Shown piece after piece: positions 33,263 to 44,345 of a stretch of 64,000 bases of DNA. The DNA is from Amphibalanus amphitrite (taxonomy: Eukaryota > Arthropoda > Thecostraca > Balanomorpha > Balanidae). The stretch is from assembly GCF_019059575.1 (NCBI RefSeq), contig NW_024881846.1, positions 310,001 to 374,000 of the forward strand. Reading direction: 5' to 3'. Every line of letters begins with the position of its first letter. The first letter of the stretch is position 1. The translations under genes were made by a program, and so were the position numbers. Under the pieces are notes generated by a model that was given only the letters and a program-made list of their open reading frames with translations, was not told the origin of the DNA and did not search any database.

Positions 33263-34235
33263 CAGTCAGTCTTATAAGTACTATTGAGCGCAGAATCCGC
33301 GCTCATACCGGGACCGAAGCGGGACAGGTCTGGTGTATCAGAGAGTGTACCGATAGTGCGCTGCGGAACAGTATTCCATCCAGGCGGCTGCTGTCTGGTG
33401 AACTTGGGTCAGCCGCCGCACGGAAGGCAGCCGCCCCGGCCTCCCTCCCCCCGAGTGGGGGAGGGAGGCCGGGGAAGCGGCGCGATTCATGCAGTCGCAG
33501 CCCGCGCGGAGTTAGTGCGGCAGTGTGTACTGTGTATATTGGGATTATTTCTCCAGCAAAATTTTGGGCTTGCTTGAAGTCCACTGATCACGGTGGCTGT
33601 TTACGGGGAGCGGGCCCGGGCGGTGTCAGTAGATAGCTGTTCCCCTACACAGGCAGGCCACAGGTATGGTGAAACGGTGCATTACTGTAATGCGGCCGAC
33701 CAGCCGGGGAAAGACCCCTTTCTGTAGGAATGCGATTAAAGAGGCTTCTGCGTTTTAAGGTGTGCCGTTGTAGTTTCGGATCGTCCTTAAATTCCGCGCC
33801 CTCTTTGCTCTCACCGCAACGTTTTATAGAAAAACTCCTGATGCTTTTGGCCCTGCTCCTTGCTCTTAACCTTGCTCTTCCAGACCATGAGCACACTGTT
33901 TATTAACTATAAATGGAAGTTTGCCATGTTTCTCAAAAATGCTCATCTCACCTAAGTAAAAAAAAAAATCCGTTCCTATCAAATAAGTACCGGAAGCACA
34001 AATCTCACCGGAAGTCTGAGCCGAACTATAAGCGAAAATGCCACAACTTCCCTATGGCCACCGCCATTCTGTCTGAACTACTTTTTGTTTCTCCAAACTA
34101 TATGGTAACATAACGTCAATGTGACATAACAATTCACATTTATTGGGCATGCGTCACGAATGCGTGCCCCTCGGTATTACCGTTATGAAAGTTGCCCGAA
34201 TCGGCGCTTAAGAACTTTGCAATTTAAAAATTTAA

Positions 34236-35157
34236 CCCTCGCCCGTGGACGCCGGACGGCATTTCGCCATCCTTTCCAGTGGAGGGGGGGGGGATACGAC
34301 CCCTTCTGCCGTTTCGAAACGCGTCGTCGTAGAGCTTAGCGGAAAAGCAGCGTATTGCTCTCGACGAGAGCTCGTGATTGCGCATATTACTTTTGACCAT
34401 AGGTCAATATTTGACCTAGGTTTGGCAGGTTAAAGATCAAAGTTCGGGAAAATCGGCATTTTTAACTTTGTGCGCCTGTAACGTCGCCGCTATGGCAGAT
34501 ATCATCATGGAATTTTCACTATCGTATTTCTGGATGAATTTGGTGCATTTTGGTGTATAGTTTGTCACATTTTACGCGATAACTTCCGGGGCAGAGCGCC
34601 CGGAAGCCGGCGGGGTCGCGTTCGCGCCCCGGGTGGTCGAAAATGCCGTCTGACAGTTGGGGTCGGAAATGTGATCTAACCTGTCGGCGACTTCTCCTTG
34701 GCCCTGAGACGCTCAATAAACCAAGAACCCGAGCTTTATTTGGCCGTCAGATTCGAATTCAGGGCCAAAAATTACCGCCGGAAAGTCAAACTTCAAGAGG
34801 TCACCAGAGGTCACTAACCTGAACTAGACCTGACCTGACCTTGACCCTACATAGGTCAATGGAGGGTGTGTCAGTGCCATGTCAGTCACTTTTGACCCAA
34901 ACAATGCCAAAGTGTACCTAACCGATATCATCGTTAATAGCACGAAAAACTACGAGTTCGTGCAAAATCGGCCTGACCTTGTTACCTTTGTGACGTCATA
35001 GCTCTGTTACCTGACCTGACCCGGTCATTTTTTCGCCAAAAGTTGCGCAAAGGATGGTCCATAAGGTAGCCGGAAAGCTGGCGGCACTATACGTGCCGCC
35101 TTTTTTCGCTATTCGTGAAAAACCTCAGGAGGGTACGACCCTTTCCACGGGCAACAA
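34236..35157 (+). mobile_element. TTAA element E8
   Basis: 922 bp between TTAA at 34232 and 35158. Left CCCTCGC-CCGTGGA with a second, altered CAGTGGA before the G-run. Right TCCACGG-GC followed by a decayed end AACAATTAA. Body with AGGTCA half-sites and the GCTATTCGTGAAAAACC single-end signature. Confidence 0.8.
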
Positions 35158-35825
35158 TTAAAATAAATATCACATAGTGCACCAATCTTCCTTTTCATCT
35201 TTTGCACAACCGTTTTAGGAATCCTCAATGCAAAAGATGTCGAAGCCGGAACCGTAGTCGGTCGGAGTGAACAGTTTTATTATGTAGTAGTCGGAGTCAT
35301 TCAAAATTTGTAGAAGCCCTGGGTGCTGATAAAACTCTCGCTGTCAATGAATTAGAGTTGACTAATTCATTATTAGAGGAAATGACTGCAATAGAGGAAT
35401 GACTGCATGCTATTTTTTTTTTTTATAGTAGCACCTACGTCTAAAAACGAAGCTTAACAGTTTTTCAAATAATAAAACAAGACATGCCAGGAGTGTCAGC
35501 TATATATTTCTTCAAGTGAAGTCCTGGGGTTTGTCGGATAAAAGGTTGAGTAATCAGGTCTATTCTCACTGCACATAATCCAGCGATGCTATATACAAGT
35601 GCTGCTGATCATAGCACTCCTAGCTCGCACTAATAGTTCAGACGTTTCAAGCCCCCTGAATATCACATCACGAAAAAAAATCAGGCATCAGCCTCTTGTC
35701 ACTGAGTCACAAGTCACATTTGTACTAATATACATCTTGCACACTAATCACATGTAGGTAACATAAGTAAAATTTATAAACAAAACACTGTTCTTTAACA
35801 TAAGATGACCAACAAACAGAACGGT

Positions 35826-36085
35826 TTAGTAGGAGGTGTGGCCGCCCGCTGCCTGGGAGCACTGCTCCAGCCGCTGCCTCATCGAGGCCACCAGGCTCCG
35901 GAAGTAGCCGGGGCGGCGGCGGAGCTCCTCCTATTTCGCCAAGACGGCGGCCCAGAGCTCGTCCTGGTTGAGCTGCCGGGCCGGCTGGCGCAGCTCCTCC
36001 TCCAGCTCATGAACCATTAGAGACCACACATTTTCGATAGGGTTCAGGTCTGAGCTCATTGAGGGCCAGAGGATGGCACGAACCT
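35826..36085 (-). pseudogene. Tc1-like transposase, C-terminal fragment
   Basis: Minus-strand translation contains LWPSMSSDLNPIENVWSLM, the SPDLNPIENVW block around the third catalytic residue of Tc1-type transposases. Then come a Glu/Leu-rich stretch, an in-frame TAG (35931-35933) and a typical tail ending GGHTSY. The part carrying the first two catalytic Asp residues is missing upstream. Confidence 0.88.
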
Positions 36086-36521
36086 GCGAACAAAACCATG
36101 TTTGTTACTCACTGTAACGTGATATAGGTTGACACATCGGTCATGACTATGAAGCTGTATGGTGCAACGAATAACACCTGTTGGAAAGTGCTTGATCATT
36201 ACTGAGCAATTTTGTAAGGCATCTTAAGAACTTTTTAAATAATTGTTTAAGTTATCTCGATAAGTTTATAACAGGCGGGGACGAGGCGATCAGGGGCAAA
36301 GCGGCCTTTCGCACATAGCCGTAGGCCTCGCCTCCTCTAATTGGGATGCATTGCTGTTGGGGTGAAAATGAATAAACAGATAAATAAATAAACAGCATCT
36401 CAAGATTTTTTTTTTTTTAATAATGCCATCAGGTCACCGGTCACCTAGCTAAACCATACCACAACTTAAGGCCGCCCCACACTGGACCTCGCATGCGGGT
36501 TTTGAGTTTGCGGGCATAATT
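36086..36521. other. Non-coding stretch inside the Tc1-like element
   Basis: No transposase motifs. It separates the C-terminal fragment from the GAGCG-family insertion and may be part of that insertion's flank or a deletion scar. Confidence 0.4.
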
Positions 36522-37310
36522 ACGAGCGAGCGAGCGCAGCGAGCGAAGCGAAGTCTTTTCAATATAACGGAAAAATCTCAGTATGAGCGGCCCGGCCCGG
36601 CCCGGCCTGTAACGCTTTTGAAAGGCTTATTTCTCAGCAACCGCTGGACCGATTGGCCTGCGGTCTTTTTTGCTGGGTAGCCCCATCCCTTCTACCCCGT
36701 AATTGACATACTTTTGATACATCTCAGTGACCGTCGTGGCACGTGCCACGTGAATAGTCAGGGGTGTTCAAGTTGTTTTGCAAAAGCAGTGATTTTGAGA
36801 GGCTCATATCTCAGCAGCCGCTTGGGCGATTGTCTTGCGGTACTTTTTGTAGGGTATAGCTGCATCCCTTCTACCAAAGGTCGGATACTCTTGATCTATG
36901 TGATCACTGCACGTGCAAAATACAAAAAGAAGAGGTGCCACATTTGTTCCCATTTCAATAACACGGTAATTACTGGGGCGATTTCGCTGAAACTTGGCAT
37001 ACCTACTAGGCACCCACCAGGCAATGCATTCCCATGTGTTGCGGTTAGGGTGATACCGCACGTGCGCACGTGCAGGGGCGCTCCCAGATCTCGAGAACGG
37101 CTGGGCCGATTACGCTCAAATTTGGTACACGGTTGGGGACCGGTTAGTAGGGTGCCGTGCAAAAGTCAGTTTGGACCCCGGTTGCACGTGCGCACGTGCA
37201 GAATGCCGCTTCCAGATCTAAGGAACGGCTGCGCCGATTGCGTTCAAATTTGGCACACGGCTAGCGACCGGTTAGAAGGGTGCTTTGAACAAGCCCGTCT
37301 TGCACGCTCG
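36522..37310 (+). mobile_element. GAGCG-family repeat element, copy G1 (3' truncated)
   Basis: Starts ACGAGCGAGCGAGCGCAGCG. Inside are diverged units of roughly 115-140 bp built on AGATCTCGAGAACGGCTGGG...CAAATTTGG, two of them with ACGTGCGCACGTGCA palindromes (near 37062 and 37184). The right GAGCG inverted end is missing compared with G2 and G3. It interrupts the Tc1-like transposase gene. Confidence 0.8.
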
Positions 37311-37368
37311 TCTTGACCTAGAAATGCAGAGACAACAGCAACAAATAATAAAAGAAAAGTACGAACCT

Positions 37369-37699
37369 CCACCATGCGCCTGTCTTCCTCCTCCGTCGTC
37401 TTCCGTTTTCTTCCACACTTATCATAGCGCGCTTTCAAACCCCTTTCCCCTTCCTGCTCATAATGGTGTTTCCACCGTCTGGCAGTAGTTAGAGCTACAC
37501 CGAGAATCTCTGCCGCCTGCTTGACAGAGTGACCTTGAACGAAAGGCAAGATGAGCCTGCCCTTGTCAAGATCACTGAGGTGTGCTATCACGCTCACGTT
37601 AACGTCTAGCCGCACACACTCCACGCGGGCTGCGGCCGCATACTGCGGCTCTCCTTCCCCGGCTTTCCGCCCCACTCGGAACAGAAATAGCCAGGTCAT
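37369..37699 (-). pseudogene. Tc1-like transposase, N-terminal fragment
   Basis: The minus-strand frame contains SDLDKGRLILPFVQGHSVKQ and AAEILGVALTTARRWKHHYE, a helix-turn-helix of the Tc1/mariner DNA-binding type, followed by a basic KCGRKRKTTEEEDRRM linker. It runs into unrelated sequence where the GAGCG element was inserted, so the catalytic core is lost. Confidence 0.88.
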
Positions 37700-37843
37700 G
37701 TCATTCCGTGACCCTCAAAGGATACTGTGCCGCATCACACTAATCGGTACACTCTCTGACACACCAGGCCTGCCCCGCCGTGGCCCAGCCTCGGTCCCGG
37801 TATGAGCGCGGATTCTGCGCTCAATAGTACCTCGCATCATTCC

Positions 37844-37988
37844 GGTGGATCCATCAGGCCCGACTGAGGAAGGGCTGCTAAATTTGAGAGTCACCGAACC
37901 AATTGACGTCCTCATCCATCCCCCAGGTCAATTGGTTCGGTGACTTAAATTCAGCAGCCCTTCCTTAGTCGGGCTTGATGGATCCACC
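37844..37988. repeat. 145-bp near-perfect hairpin
   Basis: Arms of about 63 nt, GGTGGATCCATCAGGCCCGA... and its complement ...TCGGGCTTGATGGATCCACC, pair with few mismatches around a loop of about 19 nt. It sits within the right terminal repeat of the Tc1-like element and looks like a separate snap-back insertion. Confidence 0.9.
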
Positions 37989-38007
37989 GCACTTTCAAGA
38001 CTGACTG

Positions 38008-39497
38008 TGACTGTCGTGAATAACTCTGAGCCGCGATACATTCCCACTTCTGAAATCAGGACTTATTCCTCCGAACCGATTGCATGCCTCGGAGCTGGAA
38101 GTTAAAACACCTCGGTAAAAATGTAATATTCCAATGGAATATCGAATCAAAATATGCAGACCAACAATAAAATCTGCTCATCAAAGCGAAGCTGATCTGT
38201 GTGCTCTTTTGTTTATGAGTTCAGTCGTTGATCCATTACAATGCTCTTAGTCACTGCCATATTTCCCAGTCCCACTTTAAAAGCATGAACGAGAGCGTCT
38301 AATAAACATTAAACACACTGAAGGGCTGAAGGTAAACAAAGCTGTTACGTCTGATCGCATAAAATCTGTATGACTCATTGGAACACGAACCTTAGTTTAG
38401 GTAATCAAACGGCGATAATGGATGTTAAAAGGCTGTCTTATACTCCTGTAATGACCACTTTTAAGAACCTTTACGTCAGATTTTTTGTCACTTTGTGGGA
38501 TTTCTTTGAACGATGCTGGGAAATTCACATGACTACCAATCGAGCCGCACCAGAGCAAAGCTCGTGTGCAAAGTTTTTTTTTAGATGCCGGGACCAAAAA
38601 AAAAAACAACTTCAAAACGAAGTATATATAGTGTGGCTGATTTGCGGATTGGCAGTTGCGGATTGGCCTTTGCAATCGCGCAGCCAAGTTGGGTCCTTCC
38701 TCCTTACGGCCAAGTGTACGTGATTTCTTAACAAATTTGTTTTTTGGCAACCTTACAAAATTAAGTGGCCGAACTCCGGGTGAAAATGGATTTGGAGATA
38801 GGTTAGGTTCTGCCGGACCCATCCTAACGAAAAACCCAATGGGCAATTGATTGGCCCCACCTTTTAGATGCCCCCAGATCCACCCTTGTCTATAAATCGC
38901 ACAGGCGCGTTTCACGACACGTGCAAGAGCAAAAGAGCTCACCGCTCTTTTAAGCGCTTACCGATCGCCGCAGAGCGGTCAACATAAGTTGGTAAATGCC
39001 ATACATGAGCATTGAGCGTAGATACGATTGCGTGAGGGCCATATAAGAGACTACGGGGCTCCTACCCAATGTCTCGGTCCGTGACATATGCAGAGTGTTC
39101 CCGTTCATCACCCCACCGCCGCCGCTCCGGTCCCGGCGCGGCGTCAGCGTGGTCCCTCGCCCATTCACCCGTATCCCACCGCGCTGTATACGCCTCGGAC
39201 ACATTACCGCGACCCAGGTCCGTGGCAATACGACCATTACTGACCATTAATGGCGCGGACCCGTGCGGTACTGTAACTGGGCGGTAACGGGGTGTGACGG
39301 CCGTCGCGGCCGCCGCACTGAGCCGTACACAATGCGCCTCCGGTCCTTAGCGCTCGTGATACCCACTCGGCTCCATTCAGGGCCGCCGCAGCTGGATCGC
39401 CCACGCCCGCCGGCGCATCGGTCTCGTTAGTCAGCTGTGACAGCGTCGCGTGCGACGCCAAATCTGCACCCGTGCGCCGCGTTTGTCATCAACTATA
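38008..39497. other. Intergenic, no gene seen
   Basis: Starts with remnants of the GAACCGGGA array (to about 38105). 38490-38900 looks like dispersed-repeat sequence. 39060-39480 is G+C-rich. The longest frame (181 codons, minus strand) has no recognisable domain. Confidence 0.5.
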
Positions 39498-40089
39498 GGG
39501 GAGAGTGGGGTGGGTTGTATCAGTTTTTACTCCGAGACCCATAACCTCGTATCTATCCGTGATAAACTCATTATTTCCATACTATCTCCTTCCTTGATTC
39601 TTCTGCTTTTTTGTGCCAAGTAACTTTTCCGCTACCTTTACCAGTTTTTCTTCTACGGTCTGCCGAATAGAACAATGTTTTTGATACAACTTGCCCCATG
39701 GCTTGGGTGAGTTGTATCACATGGTGGGGTAATTTGTATCACTATTTCACGTTTCAGGGAGTGTGCTTGCTACTGGTTTTGAACATAACAACAACATTAA
39801 ATGTGGTCAATACAATGTATATGCTCAAAGGCTTCTCTTTTATTGGACCAAACCTAGGTCATGCAAACTGAACGAAACAACGAAACAATTGAAACACCAA
39901 TTGACTAGAGGCAATACTCGTTCAGCCGAGCATTGCCAAACGCGAACACGAGCCAGAGCTGAGCTCTCGCGATCAAAAGCTCACTTAACCCACACACATC
40001 GCTAGTAGGTAAACTCCGAATCCACAGATTCAACAAACGCAAGCCAGGGCTTAGCTTTGCGGAAAAGCTCTCTTAACCCACACACGTCG

Positions 40090-41825
40090 CTAGTAGGTAA
40101 AGTCCGAATCCCCAGATTCACAGTTGTGACAGATGTATACAATGCCATCTGTATTGGTACACTGCGTGTGCGCCCAACGTTTGCACTCCTGACACCTGAT
40201 CCATTTCTCACCTGGCCGACTATTACCCCACGGTTCAATACAAACCAAGCAGAATGCTTCTTCATCCTCGGACTCATCATCAGAGAAGTTCAGTTTCTTC
40301 TTCCCTTTTGTTTTCCGGCCTTTTTCTTGACCTTTACTGCGCGCATTCTTGGCCTTAGTATTTTTTGACATTCGTCTTTCTTTTGCAGCTCTTTGTTCGT
40401 CCTCTAGCATGTGTTTCACCGGTGTGTCTGTGAGTACCATCGCCTTTCTCTTCTTCCGTCCTCCCTTTCTCTTTCTAGGAGAAAGCTGGCGCCCCAGGAT
40501 TGGACGCACGTCTTTCGGCGAAAAGTTGATGTCTTTGCTCGGGCCCGGCTGCTGCTGCAGCGGCTTGGAGCTCGGGCCCGGCTGCTGCAGCGGTGTGGAG
40601 CTCGGGCCCGGCTGGTGCTGCAGTGTGGAGCCAGGGTCCGGCTGCTGCAGCGGTGTGGAGCTCGGGCCCGGCTGCTGCAGCGGTGTGGAGCTCGGGCCCG
40701 GCTGCTGCAGCGGTGTGGAGCCAGGGTCCGGCTGCTGCAGCGGTGTGGAGCTCGGGCCCGGCTGCTGCAGCGGTGTGGAGCCAGGGTCCGGCTGCTGCAG
40801 CGGTGTGGAGCTCGGGCCCGGCTGCTGCAGCGGTGTGGAGCTCGGGTCCGGCTGCTGCAGCGGTGTGGAGCCAGGGTCCGGCTGCTGCAGCGGTGTGGAG
40901 CTCGGGCCCGGCTGCTGCAGCGTTGTGGAGCTCGGGTCCGGCTGCTGCTGCAGCGGTGTGGAGCTCGGGCCCGGCTGGTGCTGCAGTGTGGAGCCAGGGT
41001 CCGGCTGCTGCAGCGGTGTGGAGCCAGGGTCCGGCTGCTGCAGTGATGTAGAGCCAGAGTCCGGCTGCTGCGGCGGTGTGGAGCCAGGGTCCGGCTGCTG
41101 CAGTGATGTAGAGCCAGGGTCCGGCTGCTGCAGCGGTGTGGAGCCAGGGTCCGGCTGCTGCAGTGATGTAGAGCCAGGGTCCGGCTGCTGTAGGCGGTGT
41201 GGAGCTCTGGCCCGGCGGCTGCTGCTGTGGGCGGTGTTGTGGAGCTCGGGCCTGGATGCTGCAGCGCTGTGGAGCTCGGGCCCGGCTGCTGCAGCGGTGT
41301 GGAGCTCGGGCCCGGCTGGTGCTGCGGTGTGGAGCCAGGGTTCGGCTGCTGCAGTGATGTAGAGCCAGGGTCCGGCTGCTGCGGCGGTGTAGAGCCAGGA
41401 CCCGACTGCTGCTTCTGTGCGCGGTTTGGAGCTCGGGCCCGCCTGCCGTTGCGATGTGGAGCTCGGGCCCGGCTGGTGCTGCTGCGGTCAGGAGCTCGGG
41501 CCCGGCTGCCGCTGCTGTAGGCGGTGTGGAGCTCTGGCCCGGCGGCTGCTGCTGTGGGCGGTGTTGTGGAGCTCGGGTCTGGATGCTGCAGCGCTGTGGA
41601 GCTCGGGCCCGGCTGCTGCAGCGGTGTGGAGCCAGGGTCCGGCTGCTGCAGCGGTGTGGAGCTCGGGCCCGGCTGCTGCAGCGGTGTGGAGCTCGGGCCC
41701 GGCTGCTGCAGCGCTGTGGAGCTCGGGCCCGGCTGCTGCAGCGGTGTGGAGCCAGGGTCCGGCTGCTGCTGCTGCTGTGGGCGGTCGGTCACCAGAGACG
41801 GACTGAAGTCGACATCAGTGAACAC
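40090..41825 (-). pseudogene. pogo-like transposase, C-terminal half with repeats and PHD finger
   Basis: Continues the transposase from VFTDVDFSPSLVTDRP, then runs through about 1.2 kb of 30-bp repeats (PGPSSTPLQQ per unit). After KDINFSPKDVRPILGR and a basic KRKGGRKKRKAMVLTDTPVK stretch, it ends with a PHD-type zinc finger (CLVC...CQECKRWAHTQC...CHNC) and the stop at 40090. CTGTAGGCGG variants near 41190 and 41515 shift the frame inside the repeats, so even without the insertion the PHD part is out of frame with the catalytic part. Confidence 0.88.
40540..41775. repeat. 30-bp coding minisatellite (about 40 units)
   Basis: Units read CGGCTGCTGCAGCGGTGTGG followed by AGCTCGGGCC or AGCCAGGGTC on the plus strand, encoding Pro/Gln/Ser-rich decapeptides on the minus strand. 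Two main unit types alternate irregularly, suggesting unequal exchange. Long open frames on both strands are by-products of the repeat. Confidence 0.93.
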
Positions 41826-42600
41826 TAGGGTTGTTCAAAAAAACCGAATTTTGGAAAAGTATATGGGCTCATGGCTCATGTGGTGCGGTATTCTTTTCTG
41901 AGACCAATGATGCCCTTTTTACTGAAAAGTATTAACTGTTAGAGGCTCCTCAAACGGCTTAAAGAGGACCATGTTACGCCCGCCGACCGGCCGGTGTCAA
42001 TAATGGCGAGAATTCGACGCCGCACGGCGGCGGCAGCGCCTTATCGGCACCGCGCGCCACGACATCTGCCGGGCGGCCGGCTGGGCGGTGGGAAGTTATA
42101 AGTGCGTGGTCTTATTGCACACGATCGGGGTGAGCTATCCCATGTTTTCGGGGTGGAAAGTTTCAGTGCAGCATCGGTGCGTCTGCCACGGTGGTCTGTG
42201 TCGATGGTATAGAAAATAACTCAAGCAGACTTCAGGAAAGAATGAATGATTCCGGGTAGTTGCCTCGAAATAATCCGTTTCAAGAATACAGCTGCCTTCT
42301 TAACGTACCGTATCACTTGTTAATTCTTCAAAAAGCAAACTCTGAGCAATAACACACCTCTTTGCATTGCTGTTGACAATCTACGTTAGTTTTTGACGGT
42401 GGCTCGCACCCCAATATGCTGCCGCGCAACTTTATTCCAACGGCGAAACGGCAACTTCGCGAGAATCGAAAATTCACGATATACGTACAGCAGGGGCTGG
42501 CAATGCAGTATGCACAAGGACAGAATATGGAGGAGACCCGACAGTCATCGGCCCAAGTTTGGGGGTGGCTTTGACGAGCATATGCGTCACCAATGTCATT

Positions 42601-43276
42601 ACGGAGCGAGCGAAGCGAGCGGAGTCTTTCCTTAGATTAACGGAAATTTCTGAGTATGAGCGGCCGGCCGGCCGGCCGGCCGGCCGGCCGGCCGGCCGTG
42701 CGGACGCTTTTGCGAGGCTTATATCTCAGCAACCACTTGACCGATTTACATGCGGTAAATTTTGTAGGGTAGCTTCATTCCTTCTACCAAGTATTGGACT
42801 ATTCCCGATGCATGTGGGTGACCCCTTATGCACGTGCCACGTGCAAAACGAAGAGGTGTCAGTTTTGTAATTGTTGCAATATCTCGGTAACTACTTGGCC
42901 GATTGCGCTGAAAGTTGGCATGTAGATAGGCACCCACTAGGCACTGCATATCCATGTGCCAGAGTTGGGGTGCTGCTGCACGTGCGCACGTGCAGGGGTC
43001 GTTTCCAGATCTCGAGAACGGCTGGACCGATGGCGCTCAAATTTGGTACACGATTAGGGACCAGTTAGTAGGGTGCCGTGCATAATTCAGTTGGGACCCA
43101 TTTTGCACGTGCGCACGTGCAGGGTGCCGCTTCCAGATCTCGAGAACGGCTGGGCCGATTGTGCTCAAATTTGGCACATCGCTAGAGACCGGTTAGTAGG
43201 GTGCCGTGCACAAGTCAGTTGGAGGTACCCCCTCGAAATTTCGCACGTGCAAGGCTCACCCTCTCGCTCGCTCCGT
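42601..43276 (+). mobile_element. GAGCG-family repeat element, copy G2
   Basis: Inverted ends ACGGAGCGAGCGA and CTCGCTCGCTCCGT. Internal units carry ATCTCGAGAACGGCTGG...CAAATTTGG and perfect TGCACGTGCGCACGTGCA palindromes near 42979 and 43105. Includes a (CCGG)n run at 42661-42698. Same family as G1 and G3. Confidence 0.85.
42661..42698. repeat. (CCGG)n simple repeat
   Basis: About 38 bases of uninterrupted CGGC/CGGCCGGC. The equivalent position in G1 and G3 is a CGGCCC repeat, so this is a local expansion within the family. Confidence 0.9.
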
Positions 43277-44345
43277 TAGTCGCCCCATAAGGCGCTATAC
43301 TGGTTATTCAGATACGTTGATGTCAGATGCTGGGGCAACAGAATCGACGCCAGGTGTAACTTAGATTAGCGGGTCGAAAGAAAACATAACATGTCTGGGA
43401 ATGACAGAGTGGCCACCCTGACAGTGTGACGAAGTGAGACATGAGTAGAGACATTAGCCGGAGTACCTACTCATATAAATCAAGCGCCGTTTATCCAATC
43501 CTTCGAGCATAAGCGACGCCGGCAGTCCGGCCAGGGCGGCCGTGCCCACCGATGCCGATCAAGACCCGAATCCAGACCCGGCATAGAACACAGCTCTGCC
43601 CTGACGTGACACATTACCCCGGTGTGTCACTCATGACGGATAGACCAATGCAGGAGCCTTGCCAGCTCCTGTTGTACCTACTTCGTTAAATTTTCGATTC
43701 TCGCTAAGTTGCCGTTTCGTCGTTGGAATAGAGTTACGCGGCAGCATATTGGGGCTGCGAGCCACCGTCCAAAAACAACTTAAATTGTCAACAGCAATGC
43801 AAAGAAGTCTGTTATTGCTCAGAGCTTGCTTTTTGAAGAATTAACAAGTGATACAGTACGTTAAGAAGGCAGCTGTATTCTTGAAACGGATTATTTCGAG
43901 GCAACTACCCGGAATCATTCATTCTTTTCTGAGCTCTGCTTGAGTTATTTTCTATACCATCGACATAGACCACCGTGGCAGACGCACCGATGCTGCACTG
44001 AAACTTTCCGCCCCGAAAACATGGGATAGCTCACCCCGATCGTGTGCAATAAGACCACGCACTTATAACTTCCCATCGCCCAGCCGGCCGCCCGGCAGAT
44101 GTCGTGGCGCGCGGTGCCGATAAGGCGCTGCCGCCGCCGTGCGGCGTCGAATTCTCGCCCTTATTGACACCGGCCGGTCGGCGGGCGTAACATGGTCCTC
44201 TTTAAGCCGTTTGAGCAGCGCCTAGCAGTAATACTTTTCGGAAAAAAGGGTATCATTGGACTCAGAAAAGAATACCGCACCACATGAGCCATGAGCCCAT
44301 ATACTTTTCCAAAATTCGGTTTTTCTGAACAACCCTAGTGAACAC

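Larger units (their letters stand above)
33263..38007 (-). mobile_element. Composite Tc1-like element
   Basis: The left end TACAGTCAGTCTTATAAG, then TACTATTGAGCGCAGAATCC, is matched in reverse at the right (GGATTCTGCGCTCAATAGTA, then CAAGACTGACTG), with a hairpin insertion (37830-37992) splitting the right terminal repeat. Similarity of the arms extends about 230 bp inward. Minus-strand transposase fragments lie at 37369-37699 (N-terminal) and 35826-36085 (C-terminal). E8 and a GAGCG-family element are nested inside. Inactive. Confidence 0.8.
41826..44337. mobile_element. Foldback hAT-type element with ~650-bp inverted arms
   Basis: 2512 bp with an exact 8-bp duplication GTGAACAC (41818-41825, 44338-44345). 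Ends TAGGGTTGTTC and GAACAACCCTA. Inverted similarity continues about 650 bp into each side (about 41826-42480 against 43690-44337). The centre holds a GAGCG-family element (G2). No transposase. It splits the pogo transposase between VF and the following DVDF block. Confidence 0.93.

Noticed and set aside
36714..37316. 200-codon plus-strand frame in GAGCG element
   Set aside because: The frame follows the repeated phrase ([14 protein letters not shown]) also present in G2 and G3 with shifts; a repeat by-product.
38397..38942. 181-codon minus-strand frame
   Set aside because: No recognisable domain; lies in repeat-like sequence.
40349..41362. 337-codon plus-strand frame rich in GVELGPGCC
   Set aside because: Antisense shadow of the 30-bp repeat in the pogo transposase gene.
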